Source of the DNA: an uncultured Eubacteriales bacterium
GTDB lineage: Bacteria > Bacillota > Clostridia > Lachnospirales > Anaerotignaceae
Assembly (NCBI GenBank): GCA_934256695.1
Contig: CAKQPE010000039.1
Location: forward strand, 1-15,938
Direction of reading: 5' to 3'
Length of the DNA stretch: 15,938 bases
Shown: positions 1 through 6,190 of the stretch, piece by piece
How positions within the stretch are numbered: position 1 is the first letter of the stretch
Layout of the letters: each line of letters starts with the position of its first letter
The notes under the pieces: model-generated
Told to the model about the DNA's origin: nothing
Seen by the model: only the letters and a program-made list of their open reading frames with translations
The model's database searches: none
Position numbers and translations under genes: made by a program

Positions 1-28
1 GTGCGGTCTTAAAGAGATTTTTGAAGGT

Positions 29-57
29 GCAGGGAACTTTTTTAAAAAAGTTCCTGC
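29..57. repeat. Imperfect palindrome (hairpin) at left edge
   Basis: GCAGG and CCTGC flank a 20-base self-complementary core, GAACTTTTTTAAAAAAGTTC, with one extra G on the left arm. It could act as a bidirectional terminator for a gene left of the window or be part of an intergenic repeat. No gene lies between the window start and the rpsT stop at 354. Confidence 0.5.
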
Positions 58-127
58 AAATCCCACTTTTCCATTTGAAAAAAATTAAATTTAATCCGTT
101 TTATCAAAACTTTGATTAAAGAATTTA

Positions 128-232
128 CCCCTCATCCGTTTCGCTTCGCTCAACACCTTCTCCACTGGGGAGAAGGCTTTAAAACCATTCCGTCAAGCTA
201 CGCTTGCCACCTTACCTTTCAGGGACGGCTTT
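128..232. repeat. Clostridial-type intergenic repeat
   Basis: Two adjoining modules are visible. The first runs from CCCCTCATCCG to a hairpin in which CCTTCTCC (156-163) pairs with GGAGAAGG (169-176). The second starts at ATTCCGTCAAGC, contains the mini-hairpin CAAGC-TAC-GCTTG, and ends in CAGGGACGGC. The wording resembles high-copy noncoding repeats common between genes in gut Clostridia. A degenerate piece of the first module (TTCCCCCTTGGTTGAGAAGGCTT) recurs near 4463-4485. Family membership is from memory and not checked against a genome. Confidence 0.55.
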
Positions 233-306
233 CGAATTGGCTTTTAATTCGATAAATATAAATTTATCGTTTGTTTGAAATATCTCACATTCTCTTAACC
301 ACACAA

Positions 307-335
307 AAAGACCGAAGTTGCACACTTCGGTCTTT
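307..335 (-). terminator. Terminator of infC-rpmI-rplT-rpsT
   Basis: Twelve-base-pair stem (AAAGACCGAAGT with ACTTCGGTCTTT) around a 5-base loop. On the minus strand it is followed by a T-run (CTTTTTGTGT). It sits 18 bases past the rpsT stop, so it closes the operon. Confidence 0.9.
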
Positions 336-353
336 GTTAATTTCATATAAAAA

Positions 354-614
354 TTAAAGGCTGTTTACAAGTCTTGTAAGGCTTGATTTCTTTCTTGCAG
401 CTGCGTTTTTGTGGAAAATGCCCTTTGTGTATGCTTTATCAATAGCAGATACAGCAGGTACAAGAGCAGCCTGAGCAGCAGCTTTGTCCTTAGCTTCAAC
501 AGCTACCATAACTTTCTTAACAGCTGTCTTTGTGCTTGATTTTACCATTTTATTAATTAATGCTTTTTTAGCAATAACTTTTACTCTTTTTTTTGCAGAT
601 TTGATATTTGCCAC
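354..614 (-). CDS. rpsT: Small ribosomal subunit protein S20
   Basis: S20 binds 16S rRNA directly during assembly of the 30S subunit. The product is 86 residues, the normal family size, very basic and alanine/lysine-rich, with the helical opening MANIKSAKKR and the C-terminal part FHKNAAARKKSSLTRLVN that are hallmarks of S20. The start is a GTG at 612-614, preceded by AGGAGG at good spacing. It lies 35 bases after the rplT stop with no terminator between them, so it is read as the fourth gene of the infC operon. That is unusual: in most Firmicutes rpsT stands alone near holA, gpr or lepA. The identification is secure; the operon membership is inferred from spacing and from the terminator just after it. 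Confidence 0.95.
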   Translation of the reverse strand: MANIKSAKKRVKVIAKKALINKMVKSSTKTAVKKVMVAVEAKDKAAAQAALVPAVSAIDKAYTKGIFHKNAAARKKSSLTRLVNSL

Positions 615-649
615 TTGTATTTCCTCCTAATCTATTTATCAGTCAACAA

Positions 650-1006
650 TTAGTTTAATTTTGCTTTTGCTGCATCAACAAGCTTTGTAAAACCTGCTGC
701 ATCGCTGATAGCAAGGTCTGCAAGCATTTTTCTGTTTACGTTGATGCCTGCAAGCTTTAAGCCGTGCATAAGCTGGCTGTAAGAAATACTGTTAGCTCTT
801 GCTGCTGCGTTAATTCTTGTAATCCAAAGGCTTCTGTATTCTCTCTTTGTCTGTTTTCTGCCTGCGAAAGAATAAGCTAAAGCTTTCATTACAGACTGTT
901 TTGCAACTCTGTACTGTTTAGATCTGGCACCACGGTAACCTCTTGCCAGTTTAAGAACTTTTTTATGTCTCTTTCTTGCGTTAAGTGCGCCTTTTACTCT
1001 TGCCAT
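650..1006 (-). CDS. rplT: Large ribosomal subunit protein L20
   Basis: L20 is an assembly protein that binds 23S rRNA and, in Bacillus and E. coli, also represses its own operon by binding the mRNA leader. The 118-residue product has normal length. Its basic N-terminal arm starts MARVKGALNARKRHKKVLKLARGY-like, the interior has the conserved KREYRSLWITRINAAAR segment (split here by position: about 58-74), and the globular RNA-binding C-terminal half follows. ATG start with AGGAGG a few bases upstream. It is third in infC-rpmI-rplT-rpsT, 30 bases after rpmI. Regulation is probably by L20 binding to the leader at 1817-1942. Confidence 0.97.
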   Translation of the reverse strand: MARVKGALNARKRHKKVLKLARGYRGARSKQYRVAKQSVMKALAYSFAGRKQTKREYRSLWITRINAAARANSISYSQLMHGLKLAGINVNRKMLADLAISDAAGFTKLVDAAKAKLN

Positions 1007-1036
1007 TATAAAACTCCTCCTATCAATTCTCGGTAA

Positions 1037-1237
1037 TTAAGCGTAAGGTAATAATTTCTTCTTGTAGCTTGTAAGAACAGTAGCATCTGTTAAAGTTGCT
1101 TTTCTTAAGTTTCTCTTTCTCTTAGTTGATTTCTTACCAAGAATATGCTGAGTGTTAGCTTTATGTCTTTTAAGCTGACCTGAACCTGTTACTTTAAAAC
1201 GTTTAGAAACTGCTTTTTTTGTTTTTAACTTAGGCAT
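1037..1237 (-). CDS. rpmI: Large ribosomal subunit protein L35
   Basis: Small basic protein of the 50S subunit. The 66 residues match the usual length, with the diagnostic start MPKLKTKKAVSKRFKVTGSG and the KRHKANTQHIL segment. ATG start with an AAGGAGG site. It lies between infC and rplT in the order conserved across bacteria, and its translation is expected to be controlled with the rest of the operon. Confidence 0.97.
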   Translation of the reverse strand: MPKLKTKKAVSKRFKVTGSGQLKRHKANTQHILGKKSTKRKRNLRKATLTDATVLTSYKKKLLPYA

Positions 1238-1283
1238 TTATATTTCCTCCTTGTATAAACAACTTGTTTTTTATTTTTGTAAA

Positions 1284-1790
1284 TCATGCCTTAGGAGCAA
1301 GGAACATTACAAGGCTCTTTGCTTCCATCTTTGGGGCTTTGTCTACAATTCCAACCTCTGAAATCTGAGCAGCAAAGTCTTCCAGTATAGCAACTGCTGT
1401 TTTAGAATGACCTATTTCACGGCCTCTGAAACGAATACTTACTTTAACTTTGTCGCCGCCTTTAAGAAACTCAATAGCTTTTTTAACTTTAACCTGAACA
1501 TCATGAGTGTCGATATTAGGAGACAATCTCAGTTCTTTAGTATCTATAACCTTCTGTTTTTTCTTGGCTTCTTTTTCTTTTTTAGCCATGTCGAAACGAT
1601 ATTTTCCGTAGTCCATTATCTTACAAACAGGTGGTTTTGCGTTAGGGGAAATTTTCACAAGGTCAAGCTTTCTTTCATCGGCAAGCTTTTGTGCCTCCTT
1701 TGAAGAAACTATTCCTATCTGTCCTCCCTCGTTGTCTATAAGTCGAACTTCCTTGTCTCTGATCTGTTCGTTTATCATTAACTCAATAAT
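1284..1790 (-). CDS. infC: Translation initiation factor IF-3 (probable AUU start)
   Basis: IF-3 binds the 30S subunit, prevents premature 50S joining and discriminates against wrong start codons and initiator tRNAs. The product (about 168 residues) has the N-terminal domain with INEQIRDKEVRLID and IGIVSSKEA, the lysine-rich linker (FDMAKKEKEAKKKQK), and the C-terminal domain with KELRLSPNIDTHD and RFRGREIGH. Start choice: AGGAGG occupies 1800-1805. A TTG at 1794-1796 would be only 3 bases away, too close, whereas an ATT at 1788-1790 is 9 bases away and the first ATG (1776-1778) is 21 away. Several infC genes, including those of E. coli and Geobacillus, start with AUU, which lets IF-3 repress itself. 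The end and identity are certain; the AUU start is inferred. Confidence 0.93.
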   Translation of the reverse strand: MIELMINEQIRDKEVRLIDNEGGQIGIVSSKEAQKLADERKLDLVKISPNAKPPVCKIMDYGKYRFDMAKKEKEAKKKQKVIDTKELRLSPNIDTHDVQVKVKKAIEFLKGGDKVKVSIRFRGREIGHSKTAVAILEDFAAQISEVGIVDKAPKMEAKSLVMFLAPKA

Positions 1791-1816
1791 GGTCAAGCAC
1801 CTCCTAAAAATTCAAT

Positions 1817-1842
1817 AAAAAAAGCGGATAAAAGCTATCCAC
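1817..1842 (-). terminator. Attenuator terminator in infC leader
   Basis: On the minus strand GUGGAUA pairs with UAUCCGC (one G-U wobble) around GCUUU, followed directly by seven T residues. Because it lies between the promoter and infC it must act as a conditional terminator. Confidence 0.8.
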
Positions 1843-1942
1843 CTAAAATACACAGTTAACCCATAAAGGGATTAATTTCGTATTAACCTTACAAAGCCTT
1901 TCGCCGTAAGGTGAGAAGCGGATTGCTCTACTTTGTTACCTG
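1817..1942 (-). ncRNA. L20-type leader of the infC operon
   Basis: The roughly 150-base transcribed leader between the promoter and infC holds conserved-looking complementary blocks: CACCTTACGGCG / GGCTTTGTAAGGT, then AATTAATCCC / GGGTTAA, then the attenuator hairpin. The position and architecture match the autoregulatory L20 leader described upstream of infC-rpmI-rplT in Bacillus, where L20 binding favours termination. The match was made by eye; a covariance-model search (Rfam L20 leader) would decide it. Confidence 0.7.
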
Positions 1943-1946
1943 AACA

Positions 1947-1975
1947 AGTATAACACTACACATCTGTTATGTCAA
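1947..1975 (-). promoter_or_regulatory. Sigma-A promoter of infC operon
   Basis: Perfect -35 TTGACA (1970-1975), a 17-base spacer and -10 TATACT (1947-1952) on the minus strand. Transcription should start near 1940, giving the structured leader. Confidence 0.88.
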
Positions 1976-2035
1976 CAGTTATTTTTGTTTTTTTGCTTAA
2001 AGAATAAAAATAACCAAAAAAGATAAAATATATTA

Positions 2036-2063
2036 TTGACACAAACCTTTTGTGTGATATAAT
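2036..2063 (+). promoter_or_regulatory. Sigma-A promoter of thrS
   Basis: Consensus TTGACA (2036-2041), a 16-base spacer and consensus TATAAT (2058-2063). It is back-to-back with the infC promoter, about 60 bases away. Predicted start near 2070, just before the T-box. Confidence 0.88.
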
Positions 2064-2071
2064 GCAGTTAT

Positions 2072-2317
2072 ATTTGAAAACGTTGATAAGGACGGAGTAA
2101 CCTATAAATGACCGCAAAAGAGAAAGAATGTCATAGGCTGAAAACATTCGGCGGATACAGATAAGCGAAAACTACCTTTGAGTGACCCCAATCCGGTTCG
2201 CATAAGCTGCGTTAAAGGCTTTAAATTAAGTGGTATATCTGCAATTAGGGTGGAACCGCGGGAATTAACAAGCTTCTCGTCCCTTTTCTTTTACGAAAAG
2301 GAACAAGAGGCTTTTTT
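2072..2317 (+). ncRNA. T-box leader (threonine) of thrS
   Basis: The hallmark T-box AGGGTGGAACCGCG lies at 2247-2260, followed by a terminator and then thrS, so the leader senses uncharged tRNA-Thr. The upstream half is long enough for Stem I and ends in a segment with ACTACC; ACC at 2174-2176 is the best candidate for the threonine specifier codon. Uncharged tRNA would pair with the UGGA bulge and form the antiterminator. The class is certain; the exact specifier position is a by-eye proposal. Confidence 0.93.
2270..2317 (+). terminator. T-box terminator before thrS
   Basis: Long imperfect stem starting AAGCTTCTCGTCCCTTTTC, closed by GAAAAGGAACAAGAGGCTT and followed by a T-run. Its 5' arm overlaps the region needed for the antiterminator, as expected for a T-box. 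Confidence 0.88.
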
Positions 2318-2346
2318 ATTTGCCCAATCGAAAGGAGAAATGAAAA

Positions 2347-4248
2347 ATGATTAAAGTAACACTTAAAGACGGTGTGGTAAAAGAATTTGACGCACCAAAG
2401 ACAGTACTTGAAATAGCTGAAAACATCAGTGCAGGTCTTGCAAGAAACGCTTGTGCAGGTCTTGTTGACGGCGAAGTTCAGGATCTCAGATTCGTTGTAG
2501 ACAAAGATGCAAAGGTTGAAATTCTCACATTTGACGATGAAGAAGGAAAGAAAGCTTTCCGCCACACAGCAAGCCATATTATGGCACAGGCTATTAAGAG
2601 ACTTTTCCCTGAAACAAAGCTTGCCATCGGCCCTTCAATAGCTGACGGTTTCTACTATGACTTCGACAGAGAAAGTCCTTTCACTGAAGACGACCTTAAA
2701 CATATCGAAGAAGAAATGAAAAAAATCGTTAAGGACGACCTTAAACTTGAAAGATTTGAACTTCCGAGAGAAGAAGCAATCAAATTTATGGAAGAAAAAG
2801 GCGAGCCTTATAAAGTAGAACTTATAAAAGACCTTCCGGAAGATGCTGTAATCTCCTTCTACAAACAGGGCGAATTTACAGACCTTTGTGCAGGTCCTCA
2901 CCTTATGAGCACAAAACCGGTTAAAGCATTCAAACTTATGAGTGTTGCCGGTGCTTACTGGAGAGGCGACGAAAAGAACAAAATGCTTTCCAGAATTTAC
3001 GGTACAGCATATACAAAGGCTTCCGATCTTGACGCTTACCTTACAATGCTTGAAGAAGCTAAAAAACGTGACCACAGAAAACTTGGCAAAGAACTTAAAC
3101 TCTTTACTCTCCTTGAAGAAGGCCCTGGTTTCCCATTCTTCCTTCCAAAGGGTATGATTGTAAAGAACACACTTATTGATTTCTGGAGAGAAATTCATAA
3201 AAAAGCAGGCTATGTAGAAGTTTCCACACCTATTATCCTTAACAGACAGCTCTGGGAAAGAAGCGGTCACTGGGATCACTACAAAGAAAATATGTATACA
3301 ACAGTTATTGACGATGAGGACTATGCTATCAAGCCTATGAACTGCCCTGGCGGTATGCTTGTTTACAAACAGGATCTTCATTCATACAGAGACCTTCCTT
3401 TAAGAGTAGGCGAACTCGGTATCGTTCACAGACACGAAAAGAGCGGTGCTTTACACGGTCTTATGAGAGTTAGATGCTTCACACAGGACGATGCTCATAT
3501 CTTTATGACACCTGAACAGATAAGAGACGAAATCAAAGGTGTTGTAGCTCTTATAGACAGCGTTTACAAACTTTTCGGATTCAAGTATCATGTTGAACTT
3601 TCAACAAGACCTGAGGACAGCATGGGTAGTGACGAAGCTTGGGAGACAGCTACAAACGGTCTTAAAGGTGCTCTCGAAGACCTTGGCATGGACTATGTAA
3701 TAAACGAAGGCGACGGTGCATTCTACGGCCCTAAGATCGACTTCCACCTTCAGGATTCTATCGGCAGAACATGGCAGTGCGGTACTATACAGCTTGACAT
3801 GAACCTTCCTGAAAGATTTGAACTTGAATATACAGACAAAGACGGTTCAAAGAAACGTCCTGTTATGATCCACCGTGTATGCTTCGGTTCTATCGAAAGA
3901 TTTATCGGTATCCTTATCGAGCATTATGCAGGTGCTTTCCCAACATGGCTTTCACCTGTTCAGGCTAAAGTTCTTACAATATCAGAAAAATTCAATGACT
4001 ATGCGGCAGATGTTGCAGCTAAGCTTGAAGCAGCAGGCATAAGAGTTGAAACAGATGACAGAGCAGAAAAGATTGGCTTCAAGATAAGAGAAGCAAGAAA
4101 TGAAAGAATTCCTTATATCATCGTTGTAGGTGAAAAAGATGTTGAAGCCAACATGGTTTCACTCCGTACAAGAGCCGGCGAAGAAGGACAGAAATCTCTT
4201 GACGAAGTAATCGAAAGAATGACAAAAGAAATCAAAGAAAGAGCATAA
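2347..4248 (+). CDS. thrS: Threonine--tRNA ligase
   Basis: Charges tRNA-Thr with threonine in the cytosol. The product is 633 residues, full length. In order: TGS domain (about 1-62); second N-terminal editing domain with HTASH (His73, His77) and CAGPH (Cys181, His185), the metal-like site that hydrolyses Ser-tRNA-Thr; class II catalytic core (about 260-530) with MNCPGGM, RVRCFTQDDAH and IHRVCFGSIERF, in which Cys333, His384 and His509 fit the catalytic zinc ligands; and the C-terminal anticodon-binding domain (about 540-633). The ATG follows AAAGGAGA. The gene stands alone between a T-box and a terminator, so its expression follows the charging level of tRNA-Thr. All expected motifs are intact. 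Confidence 0.98.
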   Translation: MIKVTLKDGVVKEFDAPKTVLEIAENISAGLARNACAGLVDGEVQDLRFVVDKDAKVEILTFDDEEGKKAFRHTASHIMAQAIKRLFPETKLAIGPSIADGFYYDFDRESPFTEDDLKHIEEEMKKIVKDDLKLERFELPREEAIKFMEEKGEPYKVELIKDLPEDAVISFYKQGEFTDLCAGPHLMSTKPVKAFKLMSVAGAYWRGDEKNKMLSRIYGTAYTKASDLDAYLTMLEEAKKRDHRKLGKELKLFTLLEEGPGFPFFLPKGMIVKNTLIDFWREIHKKAGYVEVSTPIILNRQLWERSGHWDHYKENMYTTVIDDEDYAIKPMNCPGGMLVYKQDLHSYRDLPLRVGELGIVHRHEKSGALHGLMRVRCFTQDDAHIFMTPEQIRDEIKGVVALIDSVYKLFGFKYHVELSTRPEDSMGSDEAWETATNGLKGALEDLGMDYVINEGDGAFYGPKIDFHLQDSIGRTWQCGTIQLDMNLPERFELEYTDKDGSKKRPVMIHRVCFGSIERFIGILIEHYAGAFPTWLSPVQAKVLTISEKFNDYAADVAAKLEAAGIRVETDDRAEKIGFKIREARNERIPYIIVVGEKDVEANMVSLRTRAGEEGQKSLDEVIERMTKEIKERA

Positions 4249-4264
4249 AATACAAAATTAACTA

Positions 4265-4301
4265 AAAAGACCTGTGCCGAATTTTTCGGTACAGGTCTTT
4301 T
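4265..4301 (+). terminator. Terminator of thrS
   Basis: Sixteen-base-pair stem with one G-U wobble (AAAAGACCTGTGCCGA with TCGGTACAGGTCTTTT), loop ATTTT, T-rich 3' side. It starts 16 bases after the thrS stop. Confidence 0.9.
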
Positions 4302-4342
4302 GTATACCCTTCTCATAGTTTGTCTTTATCAAGCAAAATATA

Positions 4343-4404
4343 AAAACCTTGGGGTTTCACCCCAAACCCTGAAAATTTTTTGAAAAAAATTTAGTAAAAC
4401 TTTT
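4343..4404. repeat. 62-nt dispersed repeat, copy 1
   Basis: Begins AAAACCTTGGGGTTTCACCC, contains the hairpin TTGGGG-TTTCA-CCCCAA and an A/T palindrome (AATTTTTTGAAAAAAATT), and ends AAAACTTTT. It matches copy 2 at 13062-13123 at 59 of 62 positions. It is followed directly by a separate perfect hairpin (4408-4430, AAAATGCAAT-TTC-ATTGCATTTT with more T). The 303 bases between thrS and the xre operon hold this repeat and nothing that looks coding. Confidence 0.85.
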
Positions 4405-4407
4405 GGT

Positions 4408-4430
4408 AAAATGCAATTTCATTGCATTTT
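4408..4430. repeat. Perfect hairpin next to repeat copy 1
   Basis: Ten-base-pair stem AAAATGCAAT / ATTGCATTTT with loop TTC and two further T residues on the plus strand. It could serve as a back-up terminator for thrS on the plus strand or for the xre operon on the minus strand, which otherwise lacks an obvious terminator. Confidence 0.5.
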
Positions 4431-4551
4431 TTGTAAATCCATTTGCGACATTTTTAAAGTCTTCCCCCTTGGTTGAGAAGGCTTATTATCGCCGATTTTA
4501 TATTTAATACTATAACCAATCGGTGGGCAACCGCAACATAAATTTACAATT

Positions 4552-5157
4552 TTATTCAGATTTTTTACTTTTTTGTTCATTTTTTAATTGTTCAATGAAA
4601 TTATTGATTACAATTTTGGACGTTTGGTCAAGGGAATTATAAATTTTCATAATATCGAAAATTAAAGATTTAAAAGGACTTTCAACGTCATTTAATATTT
4701 GTTTGACCAACATTGTGTTCTTATCCAGTTCTAATGCAAACATTGAACCCTCGCCGGTCCTTAACCAGTTTTCATCAACATTAAATTCCTGCGAAATCAA
4801 CTTGAGTATAAAATCTTTAATAACAACCCTGCCACGCTCAAGATTATTTATAGAGTCACCGGACATACCAATCCTTTCACCAAAATCAGCACGGGTCAAT
4901 TTTAAATATTCTCGCAATGTTCTTATTTGTATATTTGTTTTATTAAATTCAACATTGAACATATTACCGTTACCGTTTCGTAACCAATCCTTATTTACAT
5001 TATATTCTCGGCAGATTAAATTTAAATTCCGTTCAGTCAATTCACGTCTGCCAGTCTCAATATCACTATAGGAAGTTTGTTTTATTCCTATCTTTTCGGC
5101 AAAAGAGGATTGAGAAAGTTCTAAAGTATTACGTAATTCTTTTAACCTTTTATTCAT
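4552..5157 (-). CDS. Xre-family regulator with two HTH units
   Basis: Predicted DNA-binding protein of 201 residues. Two successive helix-turn-helix units are visible: the first at about 4-62 (LSQSSFAEKIGI, YSDIETGRREL, then NKDWLRNGNGNMF) and the second at about 78-136 (LTRADFGERIGM, INNLERGRVVI, then DENWLRTGEGSMF). The tail (about 138-195) has an LELDKNTMLV segment matching the tail of the upstream gene's product. The start is chosen at ATG 5155-5157 because GGTGAT lies 8-9 bases before it; a longer frame back to 5229 would overlap the upstream gene deeply and adds unrelated residues. It overlaps the upstream gene by 8 bases, so the two are translationally coupled. The NWLRTGEG type is common in phage-like repressors of Clostridia. 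Target unknown. Confidence 0.85.
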   Translation of the reverse strand: MNKRLKELRNTLELSQSSFAEKIGIKQTSYSDIETGRRELTERNLNLICREYNVNKDWLRNGNGNMFNVEFNKTNIQIRTLREYLKLTRADFGERIGMSGDSINNLERGRVVIKDFILKLISQEFNVDENWLRTGEGSMFALELDKNTMLVKQILNDVESPFKSLIFDIMKIYNSLDQTSKIVINNFIEQLKNEQKSKKSE

Positions 5158-5557
5158 TAGTATCACCGTCGCTATTTTTTTTATTTTGTTCTTCAAGAAG
5201 TCCAAGAGCAAGTTTTTGCAAAACGGCACGCTCGGCAGGATTAAAGGAATTATACAATTTCATAAATTTTTTAATTAATTCATAAACAGGCTCATCAACA
5301 TCATTCAAAAGAGACTCAACAAGCACTGTATCCTCATCGAGTTCGAGGCTCGACATATCCCCTTCGCCAGTTCTTAGCCAATTTTCATCAATAGAGTATT
5401 CTCTACATATAGATTTGATTAATTGTTCAGAAGCATTATTTATACCGTTTTCAATAACACTTAAAGCACTTTTTTTTAAGCCCAAAGGCTGACCGAATTT
5501 TTCAAGGGTAAGCCCTTTTGATTTTCTTACTTCTCTAACACGTTCGTTTATTGTCAT
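5150..5557 (-). CDS. Xre-family transcriptional regulator
   Basis: Predicted 135-residue DNA-binding protein with a single HTH_3-type domain at about 5-60 (LTLEKFGQPLGL, ALSVIENGINN), the adjoining DENWLRTGEGDMSSLELDED segment, and a helical tail (about 85-125) likely used for dimerisation. ATG start with GGAGG 9 bases upstream. It is the first gene of a two-gene operon; the downstream gene looks like a duplicate with one HTH added. No partner gene with an obvious enzymatic or toxin function follows, so it may regulate itself, the small frame at 5994 or genes elsewhere. No clear promoter could be assigned in the very AT-rich DNA upstream. Family certain, role unknown. Confidence 0.88.
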   Translation of the reverse strand: MTINERVREVRKSKGLTLEKFGQPLGLKKSALSVIENGINNASEQLIKSICREYSIDENWLRTGEGDMSSLELDEDTVLVESLLNDVDEPVYELIKKFMKLYNSFNPAERAVLQKLALGLLEEQNKKNSDGDTNE

Positions 5558-5649
5558 TGTGTATATCCTCCTTAAAGCCTTACTTTTTTAATTTGTAAAA
5601 ATTTTTGCATTGTTTTTTAATCTTAGTAATAAAATTCCGTGTTTTTTTG

Positions 5650-5678
5650 TTGATTTTTAAACTTTTGTGATATATTAT
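5650..5678 (+). promoter_or_regulatory. Possible plus-strand promoter
   Basis: TTGATT (5650-5655), a 17-base spacer and TATTAT (5673-5678). In DNA this AT-rich such matches arise by chance, so this is weak. If real it would transcribe the GC-rich island just downstream. Confidence 0.25.
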
Positions 5679-5689
5679 AAATATAAAGT

Positions 5690-5752
5690 AAGTGAGTCGC
5701 TCTGTCATTGTATGCAACTGCCACCACAGTTGCCCCGACCACCTTGCCTTAA
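5690..5752. other. GC-rich island in AT-rich spacer
   Basis: Between the xre operon and the small frame at 5994 about 60 bases are markedly richer in G+C than the flanks and contain a 7-base-pair hairpin (GCAACTG 5714-5720 with CAGTTGC 5727-5733). Short open frames exist on both strands but none has a convincing ribosome site. The rest of 5558-5993 is AT-rich with nothing recognisable. It may be a remnant of a lost gene or a small structured RNA. Confidence 0.35.
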
Positions 5753-5993
5753 ACCTATAATATCAACATTTATAAAATTTTTCGTTCCTGAAATAAAATT
5801 CAGTCTCGTTCGCAAATTGCTGAACAAGGCTATTTTTTATTCCAAAAACAACTTTTTTTAATTTTTTTTGAAATGAGTTACCCTCCTTATGCTTTAATTA
5901 TATGCCAATATGTATATAAAATCAATTTAAAGTTTATAAAATAAATAAGATATACTTAATAAAATTCATAAAATAAACGAAAGAGGCGGTAGC

Positions 5994-6125
5994 ATGGATA
6001 AAGAAAAAAATATGGACATCATAAAAATGGTAGGCATAATGACACAGCTTGACAGCTATTCAACACAAATTTTAACCATAAATGCCGAAACAATTAAATT
6101 AATGTCGGAAATATATAGAAAATAA
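5994..6125 (+). CDS. Small protein, 43 residues, unknown
   Basis: A short frame starting MDKEKNMDIIKM and ending MSEIYRK, preceded by AGAGGCGG with ideal spacing to the ATG and by a TATACT hexamer (5951-5956) that could be a -10 box. The peptide is predicted largely helical, with regular spacing of Ile/Leu/Met/Val (amphipathic), with no signal peptide, cysteine or full membrane segment. It is convergent with the thi operon and ends 28 bases before that operon's terminator hairpin; it is divergent from the xre pair. I do not recognise it. It could be a regulatory peptide, a small partner of the Xre proteins, or a remnant. Evidence for being a gene is only the ribosome site and the open frame. 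Confidence 0.5.
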   Translation: MDKEKNMDIIKMVGIMTQLDSYSTQILTINAETIKLMSEIYRK

Positions 6126-6150
6126 GAAAATAGGTCGCTTATAAATCGAC

Positions 6151-6185
6151 AAAAAAGACCTTAGGAAATCAATCCCAAGGTCTTT
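6151..6185 (-). terminator. Terminator of thi operon
   Basis: Nine-base-pair stem AAAGACCTT / AAGGTCTTT extended by two G-C pairs across a mismatch, followed on the minus strand by TTTTTTG. It begins 5 bases past the HAD gene stop. On the plus strand the T-run is poor, so it would terminate the small frame only weakly. Confidence 0.85.
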
Positions 6186-6190
6186 ATACT

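Noticed and set aside
128..232. CRISPR array
   Set aside because: Repeats are not regularly spaced and there are no unique spacers of constant length.
1407..1703. 98-codon frame opposite infC
   Set aside because: Antisense shadow; phenylalanine-rich low-complexity translation of lysine codons on the other strand.
2635..3381. 248-codon open frame opposite thrS
   Set aside because: Antisense shadow of a conserved gene, Phe/Lys/Cys-rich, no ribosome site, no recognisable domain.
5667..5861. 64-codon plus-strand frame over the GC-rich island
   Set aside because: No ribosome site, and its composition simply follows the island and its AT flanks.
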